From Flavobacterium sp. ZT3R18 (GTDB lineage Bacteria; Bacteroidota; Bacteroidia; Flavobacteriales; Flavobacteriaceae): a DNA stretch of 64,000 nt. The position numbers and the translations under genes were made by a program. The notes below the pieces were generated by a model that did not search any database, was not told the DNA's origin, and was given only the letters and a program-made list of their open reading frames with translations. Location of the stretch: assembly GCF_007097385.1 (NCBI RefSeq), contig NZ_VJZS01000009.1:62001-126000 (forward strand), read 5' to 3'. How positions within the stretch are numbered: the first letter of the stretch is position 1; the number at the start of each line of letters is the position of its first letter. Shown here piece by piece: positions 18,071 to 25,860 of this stretch.

Positions 18071-20572
18071 ATGAAAAAAATAATTTTGGTTTCTTTGCTT
18101 TTCTTACTTACGCTGGCAAATACTCTTTTTGCCCAAACAAAAGTGAGTGGCATTGTTGTTGACAAATCCAAGCAGCCTATTCCATTCGCCAATGTAGTTT
18201 TCAAAAATTCCAGTACAGGGACTGTGACTAATGAAGATGGGCGTTTTTATATGGAATCTCCAAACACCTATAAAACATTAGTGGTAACCTCGATTGGTTT
18301 TTCTGAAAAGGAAATTACCCTTGCCAAATCGGTCAATTATAATTTTACGGTTGAATTGGGCGAGCAGGAAAGTTTGAAAGAAGTTGTTATTTATACGGGT
18401 AAAACGTCTAAAAAGAACAACCCTGCACTCGATATCCTAAGAAAAATTTGGGAGAAAAAGCGCAAAAATGGGTTGTATATGTTTAACCAATACCAAATGG
18501 AGAAGTATGAAAAAGTAGAGTTCGACTTGAATTCTATTGACAGTGCGTTTATGAAAAAGAAGATTTTCAAGGGCATGGAGTTTATATTCAATCAAGTTGA
18601 CACTTCAAAAATTACCGGAAAAACGTATTTGCCCATCTTTATAAACGAAGCATTGATTGATATTTATGGTGACAATAAATTGAAGAAGGTCAAAGAGATA
18701 ACAAAAGCCAATAAAACGTCCGGATTTGAAGGGAATCAGCAAATTTTGTCTTTTATAAAGGATTTGTATTCGGATTATAACATCTACAATAATTACATTG
18801 CTTTATTTGATAAAAGTTTTACGAGTCCGCTTTCTAAAACAGGAATTGATGTTTATAATTATGTATTAAGAGATAGTGCTTACATTGATAAAAAATGGTG
18901 TTATAATATTGTTTTTTATCCAAGGCGAAAAAACGAACTGACTTTCAAAGGTGATTTTTGGGTAAATGACACCACATTTGCCATCAAAAAAATCAACATG
19001 GCCGTTACCAAAAGTGCCAATATCAACTGGGTAAAGGATATTTATGTAGAACAAGAATTTGATGTTTTAAACGATTCTGTTTTTCTGTTGACCAAGGATT
19101 ATTTGATGTCTGATTTTGCTTTAAATAAAAAAGAAAAATCTAGCGGAATTTACGGTAAGCGAACTACGTATTATCAAAATCACAAATTCAATATCGAAAA
19201 GCCGGTGAAGTTTTACAAAGACGAAGTAAATTTTGTCGATAATGAAGTGTACAAAAAGAGTGAGGAGTTTTGGGATGAAAATCGTTTCGAAAAATTAAGC
19301 AAAGACGAACGAGGAGTTTATAAAATGCTGGATACGCTGCAAACGGTTAAGGCGTTTAAGCAGATCACCAGCTTGGTAACATTGCTTGCGAGCGGCTATA
19401 TAAACTACGATAAATTCGATTTTGGACCTATTTTCTCCACCTTTGGATACAATGAAGTCGAAGGCTTTAGGACGCAATTAGGTGGACGTACGTATTTTGG
19501 TCCCAATGATACTTGGCGCGTACAAGCTTTTACGGCTTATGGTTTTAAAGATCAAAAGTTCAAGTACGGTTTTGCCGGAAAATGGATGATTGAAAAGAAA
19601 AACCGAATTATTATTTCCGGAGGAAACAGGCGTGACATTGAGCAATTGGGAGCCAGTCTAACCACTACCAATGACATTTTGGCTAGAAACTTTGGCTCTA
19701 CGGCTTTTTTCACCACAGGATCCAATGGGAAATTAACTAATATAGGATTGACCAATGTTTACGTTGCAATAGAACCCATTAAAAACCTAACGTTTCAAAC
19801 GGGAGTGAGCTATAAAACACTAGAGTCGGCCTCGCCCGTTTTTAGTTTAGATTATTATACCACTTTGCCAACGGCAGACAACCCCGCTGGAGTTGTAAAA
19901 AGCACCACCACCCAATCGGAGTTCAATATTCAAGCCGAGTTCACTCCCAATCGAAGAACCATTGCTTATGGAGTAGAGAGAGGTATTGCTAATAGTCCTT
20001 ATACGAAGCTTTTTGTTAATTTCAGTCAAGGGTACAAAGGAATTATCAATAGTGACTTTGATTATAAAAGAATCGAATTGTATTATAAACAACCCATTAT
20101 TATCGGTCCACTCGGACGCACCAATTTGATTCTGGAACTGGGGAAAACTTTCGGAACTGTTCCTTTAGGATTAATGAGTGTAGTGCCGGGTAACCAGACT
20201 TTTTTCACCATCGAGAATACTTTTAGCAATCTTAATTATTATGAATTTGTTACCGATCAATATGCGACGTTCCAATGGAATCACGATTTTAACGGAAGGT
20301 TGTTTGCCAGAGTTCCTTTTATGCGAAAGCTCAATTGGAGAGAATTCGTAGGGGTAAAAGCCGCTTATGGAACTGTTTCGGATGCCAATAGAGCTTTAAA
20401 TGCTTCGGGCTTAATTTATACAGCTCCGGAAAATGTATATTGGGAATACAATGCCGGAATTGGAAATATCTTCAAAGTATTCCGTTTGGATTTTGCTTGG
20501 AGAGGCAGTTATCTCGATACGCCAAATACGAATAGATTTACAGTAAAAGGGTCGTTTGGATTCTATTTTTAA
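18071..20572 (+). CDS. DUF5686 outer-membrane protein with carboxypeptidase-regulatory-like domain
   Basis: 833 residues from ATG 18071 (MKKIILVSLLFLLTLANTLF, a signal peptide cleaved after AQ); an ATG eight codons upstream is less likely. An N-terminal CarboxypepD_reg-like beta-sandwich (TKVSGIVVDKSKQPIPFANV, TNEDGRFYMES) is followed by the DUF5686 region and a C-terminal barrel-like part ending FTVKGSFGFYF. The layout recalls TonB-dependent receptors, but there is no plug domain. Common in Flavobacteriia, function not established; presumably in the outer membrane. Downstream of pdhB but separated by a terminator. Confidence 0.88.
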   Translation: MKKIILVSLLFLLTLANTLFAQTKVSGIVVDKSKQPIPFANVVFKNSSTGTVTNEDGRFYMESPNTYKTLVVTSIGFSEKEITLAKSVNYNFTVELGEQESLKEVVIYTGKTSKKNNPALDILRKIWEKKRKNGLYMFNQYQMEKYEKVEFDLNSIDSAFMKKKIFKGMEFIFNQVDTSKITGKTYLPIFINEALIDIYGDNKLKKVKEITKANKTSGFEGNQQILSFIKDLYSDYNIYNNYIALFDKSFTSPLSKTGIDVYNYVLRDSAYIDKKWCYNIVFYPRRKNELTFKGDFWVNDTTFAIKKINMAVTKSANINWVKDIYVEQEFDVLNDSVFLLTKDYLMSDFALNKKEKSSGIYGKRTTYYQNHKFNIEKPVKFYKDEVNFVDNEVYKKSEEFWDENRFEKLSKDERGVYKMLDTLQTVKAFKQITSLVTLLASGYINYDKFDFGPIFSTFGYNEVEGFRTQLGGRTYFGPNDTWRVQAFTAYGFKDQKFKYGFAGKWMIEKKNRIIISGGNRRDIEQLGASLTTTNDILARNFGSTAFFTTGSNGKLTNIGLTNVYVAIEPIKNLTFQTGVSYKTLESASPVFSLDYYTTLPTADNPAGVVKSTTTQSEFNIQAEFTPNRRTIAYGVERGIANSPYTKLFVNFSQGYKGIINSDFDYKRIELYYKQPIIIGPLGRTNLILELGKTFGTVPLGLMSVVPGNQTFFTIENTFSNLNYYEFVTDQYATFQWNHDFNGRLFARVPFMRKLNWREFVGVKAAYGTVSDANRALNASGLIYTAPENVYWEYNAGIGNIFKVFRLDFAWRGSYLDTPNTNRFTVKGSFGFYF

Positions 20573-20574
20573 GA

Positions 20575-20612
20575 GCTATCGCGATAGCTATCGGGACAGC
20601 GATTTTTTTTAA
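20575..20612 (+). terminator. Palindromic repeat, possible terminator
   Basis: GCTATCGCGATAGC (20575-20588) overlaps a second palindromic word ATAGCTATCGGGAC and leads into GCGATTTTTTTT. It uses the same CGATAGCTATCGGG word seen in family E elements and at 50167 and 55421. After it, CACGAGTGAAGCG and GCGAAGCAATCTGG (about 20629-20660) are words I recall as common Flavobacterium intergenic repeats. Confidence 0.5.
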
Positions 20613-20676
20613 AAGTCTTTCCATTTCACACGAGTGAAGCGAACTGGCGAAGCAATCTGGACTAAAAAATCAAACT

Positions 20677-21279
20677 ATGCAACAAGCTATCGATTATCTT
20701 TTTCAAAAAGATTCCATATTCAAAAAAATTATAGATACTTACGGATTACCAACCATTCCCAAAAGGCCGCAAGGATTTGAGACTTTGGTGTTGTTGATTT
20801 TAGAACAACAAGTGTCAATAGATTCCGCAAAGGCCACTTTTTTAAAGATAAAAGCAGAGCATGTTACTTTTCAACCAGAATTACTGATTTTGGTTCCTGA
20901 TGAAGAGTATAGAACCTTTGGCGTAAGCCGGCAAAAAACGACTTATATAAAAGCACTAGCATCCGCTATTCTGAATGAGGAGATAGATTTGGACAGTTTG
21001 CCGCAAAAATCCGCTCAACAAGTACGGGAAGAACTCATAAAGATTAAAGGAATTGGCAACTGGACAATAGATATTTATTTGATGTTTTGTTTGCAAGAAC
21101 CCGATTTGCTGCCCCTAGGCGATATTGCAGTAGTCAATACCATAAAGGAACTACTCGATATTCAGGAAAAACAGCAAATGGAAGTCCATACCTTAGATTG
21201 GAGCCCTTATCGATCTTACGCTACTTTTTTGCTATGGCATTATTATCTTAAAAAACGAAAAAGAACAATAGTGTATTAA
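20677..21279 (+). CDS. DNA-3-methyladenine glycosylase, AlkA-like (HhH-GPD)
   Basis: Base-excision repair glycosylase removing alkylated purines. 200 residues with the HhH-GPD fold: LVLLILEQQVSIDSAKATF, the helix-hairpin-helix ELIKIKGIGNWTIDIYLMF, and catalytic Asp in PLGDIAV, followed by TLDWSPYRSYATFLLWHYY. It lacks the extra N-terminal domain of E. coli AlkA, as usual for the short bacterial forms. Stand-alone gene; no Ada-type regulator nearby. Confidence 0.9.
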   Translation: MQQAIDYLFQKDSIFKKIIDTYGLPTIPKRPQGFETLVLLILEQQVSIDSAKATFLKIKAEHVTFQPELLILVPDEEYRTFGVSRQKTTYIKALASAILNEEIDLDSLPQKSAQQVREELIKIKGIGNWTIDIYLMFCLQEPDLLPLGDIAVVNTIKELLDIQEKQQMEVHTLDWSPYRSYATFLLWHYYLKKRKRTIVY

Positions 21280-21285
21280 GAAAGG

Positions 21286-21449
21286 AGTAATTAGCAAATA
21301 GTAATTAGTGATTGGCTGTTGGGACTGTAAATGCTAGAACTCTTTTTTTTTAAACTTTTGACTAATTTTTTGTGATTATTTTGTCTGTAATGATGTATTG
21401 GGCTAGGAGTTAAAGCTAATAACCATTTACTATTCAATAATCACTGGAT
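21286..21449. repeat. Diverged family E intergenic element, copy 3
   Basis: Between alkA-like and ppa. Left end TAATTAGCAAATAGTAATTAG-like words, right end AGCTAATAACCATTTACTA and TTCAATAATCACTGG, enclosing a core with ATGCTAGAA. It keeps the inverted TAGTGATT/AATCACT ends of copies 1 and 2 but lacks the CCCGATAGCTATCGGG palindrome. Confidence 0.45.
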
Positions 21450-21466
21450 TATATTGCCTTTTTTTA

Positions 21467-21496
21467 TTGTAAAAAAGTATTGTTTGATTACTTTTG
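21467..21496 (+). promoter_or_regulatory. Promoter for ppa
   Basis: TTG (21467-21469), exactly 19 bases, then TACTTTTG (21489-21496): a full match to the Bacteroidota consensus. It lies 36 bases before the ppa ATG, immediately right of the family E element. Confidence 0.75.
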
Positions 21497-21531
21497 CATT
21501 CGTAAATAAATTAAGAAAATATAAAAGAATA

Positions 21532-22062
21532 ATGACAGCAGATAAATTAAAAACTTTTGATGTTTTAATCGAAATACCAAGAGGAAGCAGAAATAAATAC
21601 GAGTACGATTTTGAAATAAAAAGAATGCGATTTGATAGAATGTTGTTCTCTTCTATGATGTACCCAGCTGATTATGGTTTCATTCCAGAAACATTAGCAT
21701 TAGACGGAGATCCATTAGATGTTTTGGTATTGGTAAACGAGCCAACTTTTCCAGGATGCGTTATGGAAGTAAAGCCAATTGGTGTTTTCCACATGGCTGA
21801 TGATAAAGGACCAGATGAAAAAGTAATTTGTGTACCGGTTTCTGATCCAATTTGGAATTCATTGAATGATTTGTCAGATATGAATCCACATTTATTAAAA
21901 GAAATCGAGCATTTCTTCCAAGTATATAAAGATCTTGAAAACAAAACCGTAGATGTTGGTGGTTGGGGAGATGTAAATGAAGCGTATGCCATTATAAAAG
22001 AATGTACAGAGCGTTTTGATCAAATTGAGAATAAACCAGAAGGATTGTTTAGTATTAAATAA
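21532..22062 (+). CDS. ppa: Inorganic pyrophosphatase, family I
   Basis: Soluble Mg-dependent hydrolase of pyrophosphate. 176 residues from ATG 21532 (MTADKLKTFDVLIEIPRGSR); the promoter at 21467-21496 excludes starts further upstream. Family motifs: EIPRGSRNKYEYD, YPADYGFIPETLALDGDPLDVLVLV, and GVFHMADDKGPDEKVICVP. Followed by a terminator, then hppA, a membrane pyrophosphatase. Confidence 0.97.
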   Translation: MTADKLKTFDVLIEIPRGSRNKYEYDFEIKRMRFDRMLFSSMMYPADYGFIPETLALDGDPLDVLVLVNEPTFPGCVMEVKPIGVFHMADDKGPDEKVICVPVSDPIWNSLNDLSDMNPHLLKEIEHFFQVYKDLENKTVDVGGWGDVNEAYAIIKECTERFDQIENKPEGLFSIK

Positions 22063-22086
22063 TTTTTCGCACTTTAATTTTATAAA

Positions 22087-22121
22087 AAAGCAATGCTCTT
22101 CAAAGAGTGTTGCTTTTTTTG
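22087..22121 (+). terminator. Terminator after ppa
   Basis: Stem AAAGCAATGCTCTT / AAGAGTGTTGCTTT with a CA loop and a following T-run. Separates ppa from hppA. Confidence 0.88.
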
Positions 22122-22173
22122 TTTAAATTGCTATCGTTTAAGATTTTATATTAACCAATCAAAAAGTAAATTT

Positions 22174-24759
22174 ATGAATTCAATTATGATTTATGTGCCA
22201 ATTTTTATGGCATTAGTAGGGCTTATTTTTATGGCTATCAAACGATCTTGGGTTTTGAAACAAGATGCAGGAGATGGTAAAATGAAGGAGATATCAGATC
22301 ACATATATGAAGGAGCTTTGGCATTCTTAAAAGCAGAATATAGATTACTGGCCATATTTGTAGTAATCGCAAGTGTTGTTTTGGCGGGGGTTACTTTCAT
22401 TCCTGGCGTTAAAACAAATATATTAATAGTGGTTGCGTTTGTGTTCGGGGCATTTTTCTCTGCTTTGGCAGGAAATATGGGGATGAGAATTGCAACCAAA
22501 ACAAACGTGAGAACAACCCAGGCTGCTCGTACGAGTTTGCCGCAAGCATTAAAAGTTTCTTTTGGGGGTGGTACAGTTATGGGATTAGGGGTTGCCGGTT
22601 TAGCCGTTTTGGGTTTGACAACTTTCTTTATCATTTTCTTTAATGTCTTTATGGGAGGGCAATGGACTTCTACAGAAGATATGACGATTGTTTTAGAGAC
22701 TTTGGCTGGTTTCTCTCTTGGTGCTGAATCGATTGCTTTGTTTGCGCGTGTGGGTGGTGGAATTTACACCAAAGCTGCCGATGTTGGTGCGGATTTAGTG
22801 GGTAAAGTAGAAGCGGGAATTCCAGAAGATGATCCTCGTAATCCTGCTACAATTGCAGATAATGTGGGTGATAATGTGGGTGACGTTGCCGGTATGGGAG
22901 CCGATTTATTTGGTTCGTATGTGGCGACCGTTTTGGCTACGATGGTTCTTGGGAATTATGTGATTAAGGATATGGGTGGTAATATTGGGGAAGCCTTTGG
23001 TGGTATTGGGCCCATTTTATTGCCAATGTCAATTGCCGGTGTTGGAATTGTAATTTCTATTATTGGGACGTTGGTAGTTAAAATTAAAGACAATAATGCC
23101 AAGGAAGCACAGGTTCAAAGAGCATTGAATATTGGGAACTGGATTTCTATAGGATTAGTTGCCGTAGCCTGTTATTTTCTTGTAAATTGGATGTTGCCAG
23201 CTACCATGAAAATGAATTTCTACGGAGAGGGATTAAAAGAAATTTCATCTATGCGTGTTTTTTATGCGACAGTAGTTGGATTAGTGGTAGGATGGGTAAT
23301 TTCATCGGTTACTGAATATTATACGGGATTGGGCAAGAAACCGGTTTTGGCAATTGTTCAAAAATCAAGTACAGGAGCAGGAACAAATGTAATTGCAGGT
23401 TTGGCAACGGGAATGATTTCTACTTTTCCAACTGTATTATTATTTGCGGCTGCGATTTGGTCTTCTTATGCTTTTGCAGGATTTTATGGAGTGGCATTGG
23501 CGGCTTCAGCAATGATGGCAACTACAGCGATGCAATTGGCAATCGATGCTTTTGGACCTATATCAGACAATGCAGGAGGTATTGCCGAAATGAGTGAATT
23601 ACCTAAAGAAGTGCGTACCAGAACTGACATTTTGGATTCAGTTGGAAATACAACAGCGGCTACCGGTAAAGGTTTTGCGATTGCTTCGGCGGCTTTAACA
23701 TCTTTAGCTTTATTTGCCGCTTATGTGACTTTTACAGGAATTGACGGAATTAATATTTTCAAAGCACCGGTATTGGCAATGCTATTCGTTGGAGGAATGA
23801 TACCGGTTGTATTCTCTGCTTTAGCGATGAATTCAGTGGGGAAAGCTGCGATGGATATGGTATATGAAGTACGTCGTCAGTTCAAGGAAATTCCGGGAAT
23901 TATGGAAGGAACCGGAAAACCGGAATATGCAAAATGTGTTGATATTTCGACCAAAGCTGCTTTACGCGAAATGATGTTACCGGGAGTTTTAACGATTGGT
24001 TTCCCAATTGCAATTGTGCTTCTTGGTAAATTGGTCTACGGAGATAACAATCAAATGATTGCCGAAATGCTTGGTGGATACATGGCTGGAGTTACTGTTT
24101 CTGGAGTGCTTTGGGCTATTTTCCAAAACAACGCTGGTGGTGCTTGGGACAATGCCAAAAAATCATTTGAAGCAGGGGTTATGATTAATGGTGAAATGAC
24201 CTATAAAGGTTCTGATGCACACAAAGCTGCAGTAACTGGTGATACTATTGGAGATCCATTCAAAGATACTTCTGGTCCGTCGATGAACATCTTGATTAAA
24301 TTGACTTGTTTGATCGGATTGGTGATGGCTCCGATTTTAGGAAGCGGAAGCAGTACCATTGACGTAAAAGATTCTTGTCCTGAAAAGAAAGAAATCTGGA
24401 TGAAAGAATGCCACAAGGGCGATGGAGCAATGATGATGGGTAAATGCGATAGGTCTAAATGTGCTACAATGACCAAAGAGGAGTGTGCTAAAATGTGCGA
24501 CAGTCTTAAATGTTCTCCTGAGCAAAAAGAAATGTGTATGTCTCATTATGATAAAAACGGAAAATTTGTCGCTCACAAAGGGAGAGCCTGTTGTGCTAAA
24601 AAGTCAATGTCTATGAGTAATGAAGTTAGAATCGAAAAAACAAATGTTAACGGGAAAGTAAGTGCTACCATTACAACAACAGTAAATGGTAATGTTATTG
24701 TTAAGCAATTTCAAGGAACAGATGCTGAGGTGCAAGCCCATATTGATGCTGTGGAATAA
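22174..24759 (+). CDS. hppA: Membrane ion-pumping pyrophosphatase, with Cys/Met-rich C-terminal extension
   Basis: Integral inner-membrane pump coupling PPi hydrolysis to Na+ and/or H+ export. 861 residues from ATG 22174 (MNSIMIYVPIFMALVGLIFM). The catalytic loops are intact: PEDDPRNPATIADNVGDNVG (DNVGD at ~229) and SDNAGGIAEM. GNTTAATGKGFAIASAALTS has Ala where K+-independent H+ pumps have Lys, which predicts a K+-dependent enzyme of the Na+-pump type. The core ends near residue 725; beyond it is a tail of about 135 residues with ten Cys between ~735 and ~812 and many Met and Lys, then a beta-rich end (NEVRIEKTNVNGKVSATI). By M-PPase topology this tail should face the periplasm. Confidence 0.95.
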   Translation: MNSIMIYVPIFMALVGLIFMAIKRSWVLKQDAGDGKMKEISDHIYEGALAFLKAEYRLLAIFVVIASVVLAGVTFIPGVKTNILIVVAFVFGAFFSALAGNMGMRIATKTNVRTTQAARTSLPQALKVSFGGGTVMGLGVAGLAVLGLTTFFIIFFNVFMGGQWTSTEDMTIVLETLAGFSLGAESIALFARVGGGIYTKAADVGADLVGKVEAGIPEDDPRNPATIADNVGDNVGDVAGMGADLFGSYVATVLATMVLGNYVIKDMGGNIGEAFGGIGPILLPMSIAGVGIVISIIGTLVVKIKDNNAKEAQVQRALNIGNWISIGLVAVACYFLVNWMLPATMKMNFYGEGLKEISSMRVFYATVVGLVVGWVISSVTEYYTGLGKKPVLAIVQKSSTGAGTNVIAGLATGMISTFPTVLLFAAAIWSSYAFAGFYGVALAASAMMATTAMQLAIDAFGPISDNAGGIAEMSELPKEVRTRTDILDSVGNTTAATGKGFAIASAALTSLALFAAYVTFTGIDGINIFKAPVLAMLFVGGMIPVVFSALAMNSVGKAAMDMVYEVRRQFKEIPGIMEGTGKPEYAKCVDISTKAALREMMLPGVLTIGFPIAIVLLGKLVYGDNNQMIAEMLGGYMAGVTVSGVLWAIFQNNAGGAWDNAKKSFEAGVMINGEMTYKGSDAHKAAVTGDTIGDPFKDTSGPSMNILIKLTCLIGLVMAPILGSGSSTIDVKDSCPEKKEIWMKECHKGDGAMMMGKCDRSKCATMTKEECAKMCDSLKCSPEQKEMCMSHYDKNGKFVAHKGRACCAKKSMSMSNEVRIEKTNVNGKVSATITTTVNGNVIVKQFQGTDAEVQAHIDAVE

Positions 24760-24796
24760 GAAAAGCATGGTCTTTGACTAAAGATTTTATACTGAA

Positions 24797-24836
24797 AACA
24801 CCTCATAACGAAAATTCGTAATGAGGTGTTTTTTTT
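24797..24836. terminator. Bidirectional terminator
   Basis: Stem AACACCTCAT / ATGAGGTGTT, 14-base loop, then T-run; between hppA and the convergent higA. Confidence 0.88.
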
Positions 24837-24852
24837 AAATAAGTTTAAAAAA

Positions 24853-25221
24853 CTATTGTTCCAAAGCATATTCTTTAATCAAAGTTGAGGCTGGAATATG
24901 AAGTGTTTCCGTTAAAACTCTAATTTGCTTTATTGTCAAAGCTCTTTTACGTTTGAAAATTTCGGTAACTCTGGAACGACTGTTCAAAATAACACCTAAG
25001 TCGGCATTAGTAAGTCCATTTTGTTCCATCATGAATTTAATTGCTTCAATTGGATCAGGTTCAGGAATAGGATAATGTATTTGTTCATACTTTTCTATAA
25101 GTGTAACTAAAATATCTAATTCATCTCCTTCATGGGTATTTGGCTTAGCATCAAAAAGAATGTTTACCCTTTCTAAAGCTAAATCGTAATCTCTTTCTGT
25201 TTTTATAGGATTTATTTCCAT
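24853..25221 (-). CDS. higA: HigA-type antitoxin with Xre HTH domain
   Basis: 122 residues: an N-terminal helical part (IKTERDYDLALERVNILFDA) and a C-terminal helix-turn-helix (about 63-115) with MMEQNGLTNADLGVILNSRS RVTEIFKRKR. The pattern is that of HigA antitoxins paired with RelE-like HigB of the DUF4258/HigB_toxin kind. It should neutralise HigB and repress the pair. Starts 3 bp after the higB stop, so translation is probably coupled. Confidence 0.9.
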   Translation of the reverse strand: MEINPIKTERDYDLALERVNILFDAKPNTHEGDELDILVTLIEKYEQIHYPIPEPDPIEAIKFMMEQNGLTNADLGVILNSRSRVTEIFKRKRALTIKQIRVLTETLHIPASTLIKEYALEQ

Positions 25222-25224
25222 TTT

Positions 25225-25521
25225 TTATAAGTTTTTAATGTCTTTCAAATTGTCATATTCGGGGTGGGTTCCTATAAACAAAATGTAGACAATTTGTGTT
25301 GCATAATTAATTTTCACTATTAATCGATAATGATTGCCACAAATATTAAGTACAACTTTATTATTTCCGACAAAATCTGCAGAGCCAAAAATAGATTTTA
25401 TGGCATTTGAATTGTCAAACGTATTTTTGTCAAAAACCTGATACCAAGCCAGTAATTGCTGTTTTGAGTTGGGGTATTGTTCCCAGAAATTTTGCAAGGC
25501 TCTTTTGGCAATTATTCTCAT
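25225..25521 (-). CDS. higB: HigB-type mRNA interferase toxin
   Basis: 98 residues, PF09907-like HigB: MRIIAKRALQNFWEQYPNSK, AIKSIFGSADFVGNNKVVLN, GNHYRLIVKINYATQIVYIL and the C-terminal FIGTHPEYDNLKDIKNL. The His and Asp near the C-terminus fit the ribosome-dependent RNase fold. Toxin-first gene order is typical of higBA. Its presence here beside a regulator gene and an accessory island is consistent with lateral gain, but base composition gives no clear sign. Confidence 0.92.
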   Translation of the reverse strand: MRIIAKRALQNFWEQYPNSKQQLLAWYQVFDKNTFDNSNAIKSIFGSADFVGNNKVVLNICGNHYRLIVKINYATQIVYILFIGTHPEYDNLKDIKNL

Positions 25522-25860
25522 AGGTAATTTTGATAGTCAAAGATAGTATAAAATTCCCTATTTGGGAAAAATAGTTTTATCAGTCTCAGATATAGTTTGC
25601 AATTATATGCTTCAGTGTATTTTGCTTTAGCTTCTAAAAACATCTTAAACAAAAAAGCGTCTCACAATTCAAAACAGTGTGGCGTTTTTTTGTAATACTA
25701 TTTTTATATCTTTGATTTTTGTAATTAAATTTAGCTTATTGTCTAAACTTAAAGGGTATAAGGAGAGCGCTAAAGAAAACCTCTCTGTTACAAGATTTGA
25801 TTTTGAGTGATTATTTAGAAAAAACAAACCAAAAGAATTTAATATTTTCAAACTATTATA
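25522..25860. other. Intergenic region with an orphan hairpin
   Basis: 339 bp between higB and the TPR regulator gene. At about 25652-25690 an imperfect GC-containing stem (AAGCGTCTCAC pairing with GTGTGGCGTT) is flanked by A- and T-runs like a bidirectional terminator, though no supported gene ends there. The adjacent 60-codon reverse frame is Leu/Asn/Lys-rich without domains and may be the residue of a lost gene. Confidence 0.4.

Noticed and set aside
25669..25851. 60-codon reverse frame before the TPR regulator
   Set aside because: Low-complexity Leu/Asn/Lys product without homology clues; noted only as possible gene debris next to an orphan hairpin.
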